64,000 bases of DNA from Holothuria scabra (lineage: Eukaryota > Echinodermata > Holothuroidea > Aspidochirotida > Holothuriidae). Below are positions 24,165 to 35,462 of the stretch, piece after piece. The notes under the pieces were generated by a model, which searched no databases, had not been told where the DNA came from, and saw nothing but the letters and a program-made list of their open reading frames with translations. Location of the stretch: positions 620,001 through 684,000 of the forward strand of contig CM074179.1 in NCBI GenBank assembly GCA_037179385.1. The letters are read 5' to 3'. Within the stretch, counting starts at the first letter, position 1; every line of letters begins with the position of its first letter. Made by a program: the position numbers and the translations under genes.

Positions 24165-24610
24165 TGCTAAACATTAAGGTCAAAGTTGCATTGCAATCAG
24201 AGTTGAGGTTTTCGAGATATGAACAGATAAACTTGTCACATTTTTCAACACAAAACGAACTTGAAGCAGGCCACACATGACCCAATAGCCTCACATTAAT
24301 GGACTGTCTTTTGGTTTTCCTTACAACTAATTTTCCCCTCAACAATCCCATGTAATCAGATTGTTATTGCATAATTGGCAGGGGAACTGTGCAAACTTTG
24401 CATTCAACACAACAGACTACAAAAGGAAAAGCATTCCTTGTCAATGCAAGGAAGTGATATAACCTCTGCTGTCCCGAGTTCATTTGGAACAAAAAATCTA
24501 GTAACCTCATTTACTGATACCTCGAGGAATAGATGTCCAATTAAATGAGAGTTTCTCCAAATTGTGTAAATTTAGGTCCACTTTCACATATGATATTGAA
24601 TGTTTACTTA
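24165..24610 (+). repeat. Dispersed repeat R2, copy 3 (longest)
   Basis: Contains both halves of the family in one orientation: the TTGCATTGCAATCAGAG...GAACTTGAAGCAGG...ACAATCCCATG half and the GCATTCCTTGTCAATG...GATATAACCTCTG...AATAGATGTCC half. It is the best template for the consensus. Confidence 0.6.
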
Positions 24611-25060
24611 AACGTCCCCGACTAGTTAGAAATTGAGCCTTAAAACTCCATCTTACTTTTCCGTTGTCGCCATATATGTCCATTTGGTAGTGAAACTGGC
24701 GCAAACGTTCCTGGAGTTAAGTTTTTCATATATGCTTGATGTGGAATCTGTCCCAGTACAAATGTGCCCACAAGAAACCAATAACCGAGTGTCAGCGCTG
24801 CTGAGTGTCAGCGACCGAGTGTCAGCGCTGCTGGCTTTCTTTAACAGGTACGGCTCTGGATGCAAAGAAAGATTATCAAGGGGTCGACGCTGGTAGACTC
24901 TGGGGGCCCATGGGTCCCCAGAAGAGGAAAGCTGCCCACAGTATGGGAAAAGATCCAATTTCGCCGGAAAGCCTTTATTAAGATGTAGCCCTAAGCTGGA
25001 GAAAATTCAGCCTCCTACCGCCCGACAATCTTCTTAATTTTGCTTACCAGAAGACCATAT
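24611..25060. other. Non-coding with a short tandem duplication
   Basis: GAGTGTCAGCGCTGCTG and variants repeat three times near 24787-24834. No gene supported. Confidence 0.4.
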
Positions 25061-26540
25061 TCTTCAAGGGGGCTCTCAAAATTCCCATTTTTTCTCACAA
25101 AAATCCAAACCTTTTTCAATGCAAGCTACAAATTTTTCAAACAATCTGAAGAAAATTTCCATTTCCACTGTACGACAAAATATAAAACCTCAACCAACTT
25201 CAGTCTTGATTTTGCCCATATGAATTTGGGCAGGATGATCTTCATAACACTTTGAATTCCTTAATCAGTTCTGCATGCTCTATAAATACAACTATTTTTT
25301 CGAATTTTCTGCCATAAAGTTTCTTCTACATGTATTAGTTGCAGGTTTACAAATATATATTTTAAGAGGAAGCAACACTTTTTCGGAAAATTCCTTAATA
25401 TCTTCCGAAGGTCCTTTTCTGCACGGTGATATTCAGAAACCCTAAGGTAAGTAAGTAACTAAGTAACACTTTATTTCTCCATAAAAGGAAATTGAAATAC
25501 TCGCATATAAAAAAGATAGAAATATAAGACAATAGTATGTATTTACAACAGACCATTGAAAAATTTAAGTAGTAAGATCAATTCTTAAAACTAACTTAAA
25601 ATAAAACACTAGCGATAAAACGAGAGACCCGACCATACGAATCAAGGAAGCATTAAAAAGTTTTATTTCACGAGGTATAAATGAGAACGGTTAGTTTTAA
25701 GTAAAGGAAGTCGTAGTCTGCCAGTGCCTGTACAGCTGTTCTTGCTTTGAAACAGATTATGTAAGGGGTTGTTACTGTCATTCCACAAAGAGTTCATCTT
25801 GACTTGAAGCAGGCACTGATACACAGAGTCAACATCAGACTGAGAAATCCCAACAACCCTTTCAGCTTTCTTAATTATAATATCATGTAATACGATCACT
25901 ATGAGTTGCCCCGGCTACCTACTTGATAATTTTCATAAAGTCAAATTCTTCAATAAAACCCCCAAATCTGTTATGAAATTACATTTCTATTCAATATAGG
26001 CTTCGTTGTTAAGGATGGCAAAAGATTTTCGGAAAATTTTCCAATTTCGGTGGATACTCCTTACAATAAACAAGTCAAACCAACTTCAATTACCGCGACA
26101 TCCTTCGTAATTTTGCTCTTGAGAAGCAGGTCACTTAAAAATACCCCCGATTTTTCAGTTCCACCTGACCAAAAAACAAATTTTCTCTCATTGTAAACCA
26201 AAATTTCTGTAAGTTTAAAACCTTTGTTCAGAAAAGGTAAAGGAGTTACCGGGATAAATATCCAGTTTTGCCTCAGAGCCTTAGTATTTACTACAATAAA
26301 ATGCGTAACCCAAAACGAATTTCAGTCGCCCTTATGAAATGATCCTTACAAATAGCCAAATTTCTTGCAAAATTTCTTTTTTTTTTTTGGCAAAACAAGA
26401 TGGTAAGAAGAAAACCATTTTGTCCGCTACGCCCGCCTAAAATTCTGTTACGTCCCACAGGGAACGTGACTAACTTTTTGAGGGGGCTTCGAAATACTGG
26501 TCCTTCTGACGGTGAACTTGCCCCCTTCGGGAAAATCATG
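25061..26540 (+). repeat. Dispersed repeat R4, copy 2, interrupted by a LINE fragment
   Basis: Ordered matches to 18700-19340 lie on both sides of 25446-25900: GATATTCAGAAACCC before it, and CTACCTACTTGAT and TTTCGGTGGATACTCC after it. The interruption is therefore younger than the repeat. Confidence 0.55.
25446..25900 (-). mobile_element. 3' fragment of a LINE inserted in repeat R4
   Basis: The minus-strand frame encodes a C-terminal tail with NDSNNPLHNLFQSKNSCTGT followed by GRLRLPLLKTNRSHLY. This resembles the last residues of several non-LTR polymerases (HPL...F....SG....P..RT.R...S). No RT core is present. Confidence 0.45.
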
Positions 26541-26629
26541 TCGTTACCCCTGCAGCGTATGCAAGCAATTAAATTAAACGCCTATGCAAAATGACTGCAC
26601 AGAGTGTAACAGTTTTCGTCTGAGGCTAG

Positions 26630-27651
26630 CCGGCCGTATGGAATACCGTTTTAACATTCATTCCCGAATTTCAGATATCTCTAATTAATTTCAGATATCT
26701 CTAAATAATTGCAGATATCTCTAATTCAATTTCAGATATCTCTAAATAATTGCAGATATCTCTAATTCAATTTCAGATATCTCTAAATAATTGCAGATAT
26801 CTTTAAATAATTGCAGATATCTCGAAATAACGAAGTATTTCAGATATTTCTAATTCAGTTTTAGATATCTCTAATTCTATTTCAGATATCTCTTATTCAA
26901 TTTCAGATATCTCTCATTCAATTTCAGATATCTCTAAATAATTGCAGATATCTTTAAATAATTGCAGATATCTCGAAATAACGAAGTATTTCAGATATCT
27001 CTAATTCAATTTTAGATATCTCTAATTCTATTTCAGATATCTCTTATTCAATTTCAGACATCTCTAATTCAATTTCAGATATCTCTAAATAATTGCAGAT
27101 ATCTTTAAATAATTGCAGATATCTCGAAATAACGAAGTCTTTCAGATATCTCTAATTCAATTTCAGATATCTCTAATTCTATTTCAGATATCTCTAATTC
27201 AATTTCAGATATCTCTAATTCAATTTCAGATATCTCTAAATAATTGCAGATATCTTTAAATAATTGCAGATATCTCGAAATAACGAAGTATTTCAGATAT
27301 CTCTAATTCAATTTTAGATATCTCTAATTCTATTTCAGATATCTCTTATTCAATTTCAGACATCTCTAATTCAATTTCAGATATCTCTAAATAATTGCAG
27401 ATATCTTTAAATAATTGCAGATATCTCGAAATAACGAAGTCTTTCAGATATCTCTAATTCAATTTCAGATATCTCTAATTCAATTTCAGATATCTCTAAT
27501 TCAATTTCAGATATCTCTAATTCAATTTCAGATATCTCTAATTCAATTTTAGATATCTAAAATAGTGCATAATTAGTTAGAGATATCTGAAATTAATTAG
27601 AGATATCTGAAATTCGGGAATAAATGTTAAAACGGTATTCCATACGGCCGG
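26630..27651. mobile_element. Inverted-repeat element filled with a GATATC minisatellite
   Basis: A 1,022-bp element. Ends of about 70 bp are inverted copies beginning CCGGCCGTATGGAATACCGT, then TTTTAACATT.ATTCCCGAAT and two minisatellite units. The interior is a 20-21 bp unit, TTTCAGATATCTCTAATTCA, whose core GAGATATCTC is palindromic. The marker ACGAAGT occurs five times (GAAG at 26832, 26983, 27134, 27285, 27436), exactly 151 bp apart, a higher-order repeat. No frame. Target duplication not clear. Confidence 0.85.
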
Positions 27652-28039
27652 AACAGCCGCTAAACAATTTGTTCTGTAGAGAAAGGTTTACGTGGCAGGA
27701 AGTTCAAAAGATTTGACCTGAATAGTTTTACAATAAGTTTTTAAATGGTTCAACCTGTTTGTAGGATTTTTTTGTGAATCACTTTGTGTAGAAAACTCCT
27801 TTCAGGCCACTGTCTTTGGGAGGTTTGGGATGGGGGTGTTTGTGTGTGTATGGGGGGGGGGCAACGGGGGAAGCTTCTTACTAGAGGGGGCTAATGCCCT
27901 CATGTCCCCATGAAGCCGCCACTTCGAAGAGAGTGGACGTTCCCGATCCCACACTAGGTTTATTCCATCTCTTTGGGATGTTTTGCTTCCGTTGTGTGTA
28001 AGTAGTTGTGTAGAATGTATAGTAACTGTACAATTTGAT
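27652..28039. other. Non-coding region
   Basis: Contains a GTGTGTGTATGGGGGGGGG run near 27841. No gene supported. Confidence 0.35.
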
Positions 28040-28052
28040 CTGATTGTGACGG

Positions 28053-28286
28053 CGACCGTGTGTTTGGTCTAACGGTACAGCATCAGCCTCTCACGCGGAG
28101 GACCCGAATTCGATTCCCAGGTCGAGTTATACCAAAGACTCTAAATATGGAACTTACGTGATGCTCCGCATAAGCAATAGAGTAGGGAAAACGAACCAGT
28201 AAGCAACAAACTGGAAAAAAAGGCCGTGGCCGGCTCGACTTGAGCCAATAGGTTGGAAACTGAGCCGTAAAACTCTAACTTACTAA
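28053..28286 (+). mobile_element. tRNA-Glu-derived SINE, 234 bp, copy 2
   Basis: Same family as 19406-19639 and the same length. A-box-like GGTCTAACGGTACAG, anticodon loop CTCTCAC, B-box ATTCGATTCCC. The tail ends CTCTAACTTACTAA. Perfect 13-bp target duplication, CTGATTGTGACGG, at 28040-28052 and 28287-28299. Confidence 0.9.
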
Positions 28287-28342
28287 CTGATTGTGACGGG
28301 TGATACCTTGTATCGTTGGTTGTGCTTTGGTCTGGCCGGCTT

Positions 28343-28419
28343 GCTTTTCTCCGTGCCTGTTTCTATGTCATTAAAACGCCAGCTTTTCTCCGTGCCTGTT
28401 TCTATGTCATTAAAACGCT
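28343..28419 (+). repeat. Two tandem copies of a 39-bp unit
   Basis: GCTTTTCTCCGTGCCTGTTT begins at 28343 and again at 28382, continuing identically through CTATGTCATTAAAACGC. The 39-bp period keeps the frame, but no gene was recognised around it. Confidence 0.85.
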
Positions 28420-28539
28420 CTCTGAGTGAATGTCTCTACGACGAGTGTGGACTACAGGTCGAAGTCCTAACTATGATCCATAACTTAAGCAGACAAGGTC
28501 CCGATAAAACTTTATTTGTGCCCTGTAGGCCTTAACACA

Positions 28540-28900
28540 TGATCTGCATAAAACTTTACCAGGCCATTTATGGTTTAGATCTGGTTCTGGCTATCTGATC
28601 TAAATTTCATTTGAAGCAGGTATGGGCCATAGACCTATATGGAATATATTCTACTCATACAAGGACCATACCTCGGCCAGCTAACATTTTATCTGTTCCA
28701 TGGACATTAAGAGTTAATCCAGATAAAGCTTTATCTGACAATATATGGTTGAGATATGGTCTTGACGTAGATATAGGATATATCTGCCCTTTTTTATCTG
28801 CCCTTTTTTAACTGGCCCAAATATAAATCCCACATCTACATCAGATATGAACCAATATCTGGCCCATATATGGAATTTCATATGAGGTTCATGCATGGAT
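28540..28900. repeat. Palindromic-word element, degenerate
   Basis: Words such as GGCCATTTATGG, GGGCCATAGACC, GATATGG, CAGATATG and TGGCCCATATATGG recur in both orientations, as in the better-preserved foldback elements of the window. Ends could not be set. Confidence 0.4.
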
Positions 28901-29658
28901 TTGGTGTGAGGGATCGCCTTCTTTAGAGGTTAATATGATAGGCTATCCTTGTTTCTCAGTTGTTCAGCTAACACAATGACAAAAATTTTGGAACTTTAAC
29001 TTACATAAAAATCATAGCACCACTTAGTCCTTCAACATCTTCAAAAATTAATTTTGATTTCAATTAAGAGGGCCGAGATACAACTACCTCCAAAATGGAG
29101 ATTTACCGTAATGGTACCTCAAATCTCACCGAAATTTTATTAAGTTTTAATCAGGTATCCGATGTTTGTTTTTAAAACAACATGATGGAGCGGTTGTACA
29201 TCTCTCGCAACCGTTCACAATTCAAGGAATAGCTTTTCAAACATGGACAATTTTCCTAAGCGCTATATCCTGCTGGTATCTAGGCTAGTTAACAGCAGGT
29301 TGAAAACTGATCAGAGAAGCTATATGTACAGTGAATCATCCACCATTAAGTTTTGTCACGTATCGCTATATGGTCCAAAAGGTTTCTATTACCTACATAG
29401 CTGTAAGAGTCCTTTCGTCGGTTTAGTGATGCAACAGAATATTTAACCTCATTCGAAGAAGTGCAATTTCTACCTTATGGATATCAATATAAAATTTCAA
29501 AGCGGTCTTAAGAGACATGAGAATTGCCGTTTCCGGAAATAAATAGGGATTATTTTTCCAAAGGTATCGTGCGCTACATGCCAACGAACGTGGGGCTCCA
29601 TTCATTTTGGCAACCATCCCCTCGTTCTTTAGGTTGACTGTTCAGGTTAGGCCTGTGC
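28901..29658. other. Non-coding region
   Basis: Short frames at 29243-29446 and 29423-29617 have no recognisable domain. Nothing else seen. Confidence 0.35.
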
Positions 29659-29790
29659 TCATATAAGTGCTAATTCGTAGCGAGAAAAATACCGACTGCA
29701 TATAGTTAAGTGGTTAGTATTTACAGAGGTTATTTTCTCAATATTGGAGTCACGTCTTTTCCACGGTGAAGCTCTAGACGCCATAACAGA
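29659..29790 (-). CDS. Putative terminal exon, paralogue of 36599-36676
   Basis: After an AG at 29791-29792 the frame reads SVMASRASPWKRRDSNIEKI and runs to a TGA at 29659-29661. The exon at 36599-36676 reads TVIASRASLWKRRDSNIEKL. Several of the nucleotide differences are synonymous third-position changes (GCG/GCA, TCA/TCG, TCC/TCT). That suggests both were once translated and constrained. The basic WKRR segment is the main feature. No neighbouring WW-type exon was found here, so this may be a partial duplicate. Function unknown. Confidence 0.35.
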   Translation of the reverse strand, partial: SVMASRASPWKRRDSNIEKITSVNTNHLTICSRYFSRYELALI

Positions 29791-30869
29791 CTGACATCGC
29801 GTTTCTTGCGTTTTTCATTTTGAGTTCTGCATAATTTTGGCAACCCATTGCAACTGTAAGGGATTACGACTAACTATCCCCCAGTCAGGTTCAGGTTTTC
29901 CTGTGGGCGATGAGGCAATTTTCGTGATACCCAAAATATGAAACTCTTCGCTAGGATAGGAGAAAGTTTCAGGACAGATGTCCCCTTACTTTCAAAATCA
30001 AATCAAGGTGGTAAGAAAATTCCTTGTTAAACAGTATGCATCGACCCAATCAACGCCCCTCTTTGCAACTGCAACAAAATGCTTTGCAGCAATACAGATA
30101 AAGTTTTTGGTTTTACGCTTGACCGAACTCCTTACCTCTGAAGAAGAGCAAAATGCTTCAAGGCAATACACTTGAACCATTCCATTTTTTGAAGGGGTTA
30201 CTTTTTTACTGCCATTGTCTTTAAGATCTTCTATTAATCCTTAGAATGCCATTAAACTTCAAGAATCCAGTGAATGAAATGTTTACAAGGAAACAAAAAA
30301 TGTTACCTCTTTCAAGTGGATGTACCAGCTACAGTTACCGTAAAAGTGTCATGGAACTTTTTACTCCTACACGGTATCAAATGCACCAATAACGTAGAAA
30401 CATCCACAGAACGTAAAAACATAGAAATATCTCCTAAAGTACTAACGATTATCAAATCTACAAAAGAATGACCAGTACTTGAAAGAAAAGTATTAAACAA
30501 GTATCAAAAGGTATTTAAAAGTATCAAAATTTATTAAAAAGATTTAAAATAGTATTAAAAAGTATTTTAAGCAATACAGTAGTAACCCCATTACCGTCTG
30601 TTAGAGTGTCTCCAGTCTAATCTATGACTGCCAAGATCTGTTGGTGAGAATTTTCAATTTATTCATAACTTTTTACGAATTTAAAAAGCTGCTCTTTTAT
30701 TTTCGAATAGATACATGTAGTGGAAATTATACCTTTGATAAAAGCAGAGAAGTGGCATCGTTATTTAGGTCTATATATTTACATATTTCCCCCCTGAAAG
30801 AACGGTGCCATATATCGAATGTCTTTACAAAATGCATTGGAACAGTAAAATCCTGTTTCGAACATCTGA
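29791..30869. other. Non-coding with one possible exon
   Basis: On the minus strand an open stretch ending CLEAFCSSSE is followed by the donor GAG|GTAAGG (exon end 30136). It runs back to about 30235. The acceptor is weak. 30480-30570 is low-complexity TATTAAAA text. Confidence 0.3.
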
Positions 30870-31200
30870 AGTCAGTGGCGGAGCTAGGGATTTAGGTCGG
30901 AGGGGCGAAAATGGTCTGCAGAGGCGCTTCGAAGGGATATATACCCTCAGCACGATCTCTCAGCACGATCTAGGTCATGGCTTTACAGACTTTTACAGAC
31001 TACTCTGCCAATTCTCCTCAGGAAGTTTTTCTATTAAAACATATTTAAATTTCCTATCCATAGGCGTCCGCAGTAGAAAATCCAGGTGGCAAATAATTTT
31101 AGGTGTAAAAAGTTCCGCGCCACCATGAGTTGGCACGGAGCGCTAGAAAATTTTGGCCGAAAATGCTTCCCATATCGCTAGGAATGGTACGTCTCAAAAG
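30870..31200. repeat. Fragments of hAT-like elements
   Basis: CAGTGGCGGAGCTAGGG at 30875, ATAGGCGTCCGCAG near 31062 and TTCCGCGCCACCATGAGTTG near 31112 each match an element end or interior motif found elsewhere in the window. Partner ends were not found. Confidence 0.45.
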
Positions 31201-31204
31201 AAGG

Positions 31205-31440
31205 GTTTAACGTCACAACAGGATTTGGCATGTTAGAGGGGTACTTATTCTGAGCATTTTGGTGAAATTTGCATTAAAAGCCGATGTGTGGTTCTCAAGG
31301 TATGAGCATGTAAATTTTTCACATTTTCAGCAACAAGTGAACTTGAAGCAAGCACATATGACATCATATCCCCACATATGACAATTAAATTTTTGCTTAA
31401 ACTTCCCCTGTACGGCTTTTTACCGCATGTAAATAGGGGA
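31205..31440 (+). repeat. Dispersed repeat R2, copy 4
   Basis: TGAAATTTGCATTAAAAGC, GGTTCTCAAGGTATGAGCA, AAGTGAACTTGAAGCAAG and GACATCATATCCCCACAT follow the family order. Confidence 0.65.
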
Positions 31441-32640
31441 AACACTGGGTAAACTTTTAAGAAATGTTGATGTTAATTTTTCTTCGTCTTTTTCTTTAAT
31501 TTTATTCTGTTTTTTTTTTTTTTTCATTTTTTTTTTTACTTTCCAGGGGAAACAAGGTCCCCCCTTGCCCCTGCCTGCAAACGTCCATGTTTCTATCACT
31601 CGTTTACACACTAGTATGATAGCGGCCATTATATTTTGTTTTGTCAGGTCTAGATTTAAGATTTTAACGTAGGCCTAATAATGGACTACTTTGTAAGATA
31701 AAGATTAAACCTGCTATAGACCCAATAGCAAGCAGTCTTTCAAGGAGAAAAGTTTTGGAAAGTAATCACCGTTAGGTGTACATTTTTGACATCTGGAAAT
31801 CAAGATAAGTACACGTAGAAACATTAATTAACATAATTAACATTATGTGACCACTCATTAATTAAAAACATTGCAAGAAATACCCAAGACAAAAGGTCTG
31901 TCTGGCTCTCTAGATACCGAATTCATAAGAAATAAAAGTACTACAGCCTAAACTTTATTAGATGCAATTTTCTGGTTTTTGAGACAACGGAAGTACAGAG
32001 TAAAGCATTTTCATGACATTATCGTGCAGTGCAAGATGACCACTTTGCATTTACGGAATAAAATAGCCATTCATCATGAGAAAGGTCACTCGAAGAAAAG
32101 CAAAATAAACACTGCTCATTCGTATACTCCTAAACCATTAACACTATGATAACAGTTTTATTTTAACCAGAATGCTCTCTTCAAATGATTTTTAAAAATG
32201 TTGTGGAAGCTAATTTGATGTCTTTATAAACTCTTTTTATCGTCTATGTTGACAATTATCCCCTACAAGATTTTAGTATTGAAGTATTTGCTCTACAATT
32301 ATTGTTGCGACCTCTGCCACCTTTATTGGTCGGGAGGGTGAATTTAATGTCAGTTTCAGTGTGTATTTTTTTTCTCCTTTATTACATTTCAATTAACTTG
32401 GTGTATACAGTATATACAATATATACATTTCTTTATGTTGTTCTTTATGTTTACTTTACAATGAGCTTAAGTGGTACAACTACAAAGGTATTGAAATAGT
32501 ACAGAAAATTTTCAATGCCAAAGGGACACCGTCTTATGAGATAAATTAGGAAAAAACATGAAAAGCAGGAAACATGAAAAAGGGTCTTGTCAAAATAATT
32601 CATTTGATCAATGAGGAAAAAGAAGCAATTAAAACCAATC
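31441..32640. other. Non-coding, AT-rich
   Basis: A T-rich block lies at 31500-31540. Nothing recognised in 31640-32300. 32300-32640 may be the 3' UTR of the LINE to the right, but no boundary was found. Confidence 0.35.
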
Positions 32641-34919
32641 ACCAATCATCAAGCTGCCACCTTCCCCGAAGAACAATTTGACTTTCAACCCCCATATATA
32701 AAAATATAAACGAATAGCAAAAGAAAATATATATAAAAATCGTTATCTGATATCGTTCTGTAATGGTACAAAACGGTATAGGGATAATGCAAAGAACCCT
32801 GTGTCCAAAGAGACTACAAATAACAGATTAAGTAAGAAATATGAGATCAATTAAACAGGCTTGGGCATAAAGAAAATGCTCTTTCCAGATCATTAAAATT
32901 TACTTTCTTTTTACCTTGAAATCTTTTTCTTTGCACGACTTTTACTAAGAATTTAAATTAATGAAAAAAATTGTCTATTAACGGTTTCTTGTTACTCAAC
33001 TTACAATCAAAAATAATTTCTTCATATGCATTGTTAGAAAATTGTATGGGTGATTGGGGCGAGCATAACAAAAGTAATAATCTTTCTTTGAAAAAAAAAG
33101 AACTGTTTCCTCAAAAAAAAAATTTTCAGCATCCAAAATAAAACTTGAGGTGAATCTACAATCCCAGAACAGATGGTCTATGCTCTAAATTTCAGTTTCA
33201 CAAAAGGTACAAAGGTGATTATCTGTTTTACACATCAAGGAAAGTAGCTTATTTGTTGGAAGGATTCTATGAAGGAACCTGAACTGAAAATATTGAAGGG
33301 TTGGGTCAGAGGTTGAACACCAAAAAAAGGTTCCCAATCCTCAGTTGAAATGTTGTCGAAAGTGGCTAACCATTTGGTAAATGCTGTAGGCGTTTCAGTA
33401 ACTTTGTTCAATAAAATATTATATATCAATTGTGAACTACTATTTGTACACAGTATTTTTTGAGTAACTCTTCATTAGCATTCGTTTCATTAGCTTTATA
33501 AATAGATTGTCTCCAGTGAAGGGGTATACTCTGGACTAGACCCCAATATAAAGTGAAAGGTAAAGTATGAATGTTAAACTTAGTAATTAACGCTTCAAAA
33601 GCTAGAGGTCTACCGGTATCATCAAACAAATCACTAACGTACTGAACCTTCTTTTCAAATAACTTAGAATAAAATACAATTTTACCATTTACACGAATAC
33701 TCGAATTATTCCATATATGTTGAATACCATAATCGCTCTGAGGATTTGAGTAAGAGACATGACACCAAGCCTCCATAACCTGTCTTACAAAGGTATTATC
33801 AATATTTTTAACGTCTCGTGGGCTGCAATTGCATTTAAAAAAATATTTCTTACCATAAATAATTAAATTAGAGTCAAAGAATGATTTCCATGGCCCATTC
33901 GTGGCGTTTACATATCGATGAACCCAAGTACACTTAAGACTATATTAATGAAAGTACCTATATGGGTAACTTTCAAGCCACCCTGACCACTTGGATTAAT
34001 AATAGAAGATCGTTTTATTTTATCAGGATTTCCTGCCCAAATAAAGTTAAAAATAGTGCTTTCCAGCTCTTTAATAAACGAAATTGGGGGGGGGGGGGGG
34101 GTTGGAAGGACAAGGAAAAGGAATACTAATTGTGAGAGTCCAAAACGTTTAACGATAATATTTCGCCCAATCGGAGTTAAGTCGCGACTAGCCCATATAC
34201 GAAGGGTGTTTTTCAGCCGGGACAATTTAGGTTGGTAGTGAAGTCGAAATAAATCGTCCCCTCTGTGGGTGAAAACAATACCTAGCATATTAGCGGGACC
34301 TAATGTTATTTTAAAATTGAAATCATTTACAAAAAATGGCCTTCTGTTAATGAAGGAACCAAGCGGAAAAAGATAAGATTTGGAGCTATTAATGCTAAGA
34401 CCAAATGCCCTCTTAAATCTTTCAAGAATGTCAATGGTTCCACAAAGGGATTTTCTTGTATGGTCTAAACTAAATGTGGTGTCATCGGCATACTGGAGGA
34501 TCTTATTTTCTGCAGCTCCTATGGTAATTCCCCTTATTTCTTTTGACTGATTTATTTTAAGAGAAAGAGTTTCGACACAAAGGATAAATAAATAGGGACT
34601 GAGGGGGCAACCTTGAAGAACCCCCCCCCCTTTTAATGGAGAAAAAACCCGTGGAGTAGCCATTATTCAGCACACAAGCATGTGCATTTTTATAAAAAGT
34701 ACTAATCCAATTTTTAATACTTAAACCAAAATTAAAAAAATTAAGAGTTGCTTGAATAAAATTCCACTCCAATGTATCAAAAGCTTTTTCAAAGTCAATT
34801 AAAAAGAGAAAACCAGGAATATTGTGTACTGAGGTGTAGTCAATTAAATCAAGAATAAATCGAACGTTTTCGCCTATAAATTTCCCTTTTAAAAAAAAAC
34901 AGTAAAAGAAAAAAAACAT
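32641..34919 (-). pseudogene. L1/Tx1-like LINE, 5'-truncated and frameshifted
   Basis: The reverse transcriptase core is clear. Motif A is in FLIDFEKAFDTLEW, motif B in QGCPLSPYLFILC, motif C in LQYADDTTFSL, and the thumb region in LSRLKNTLRIWASRDLTPIG. Downstream pieces (GIQHIWNNSSIRVNGKI, VSDLFDDTGRPL, HLCTFCETEI) match the C-terminal region of L1/Tx1-type elements. The coding is split over at least four frames (34919-34557, 34663-33908, 33776-33426, 33429-33235). One break falls in a C10 run at 34621-34630. Endonuclease and ORF1 are absent, so it is a dead copy. The fragment at 51127-52320 is of the same general type. Confidence 0.85.
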
Positions 34920-35384
34920 TAAAAAACTGTATTTTGCAAACTTGTTGTCACGCTTGGTTTGGATGCATACATTAGTGCCTATTAAGCATGAAGATACGTT
35001 TCTGCAAAATCTGTTCCACCCTTTTCATCAGAATAAAGGGCAGATAGTATATTAAAAGGTATCTCTTTGAGCATTTTGTTATCTAGGCCTTTAAAACAAC
35101 GCTTTAAAATTATGTCTTTTCCCAATAATGGTGCAAGAGTGAAGCATATTAAAAACTTAAAAAGGCGCCGATAGACGATTTTGGTCCGTGGGGGGGGGGG
35201 GGGGGAGGTGACCGCCCCCTGACTATATGGCACCTCCGCCACTGTCTGGAGTGTACATTCGCATAGCACATTGTGTGTCGCATTCTTGTACATTAGGGTC
35301 CCATACTAAATATCATTATCATAATAATTCATTGCAAATAAGAAAACTTTACTGGAAAGTAGTAAGAACACCAAGTTAAAAAAA
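34920..35384. other. Non-coding with a partial hAT-type end
   Basis: A run of about 18 G lies at 35190-35205, close to GGCACCTCCGCCACTG (35229), which resembles a reversed hAT end. No gene supported. Confidence 0.4.
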
Positions 35385-35462
35385 AAATGCCGTGGTCGGC
35401 TCGACCTGACCCGACTGCACAGTTAAGTGGTTGGAAACTGGGCAGTAACTGGGCCGTAAAAT
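35385..35462 (+). mobile_element. 3' fragment of the tRNA-Glu SINE
   Basis: GCCGTGGTCGGCTCGACCTG, GGTTGGAAACTGGGC and GGGCCGTAAAATTACATCTA match the distal part of the 234-bp SINE. The tRNA head is missing. Confidence 0.75.

Noticed and set aside
26630..27651. CRISPR-like array of short repeats
   Set aside because: The repeats are contiguous 20-21 bp units without unique spacers, the context is eukaryotic, and the array is bounded by transposon-type inverted ends.
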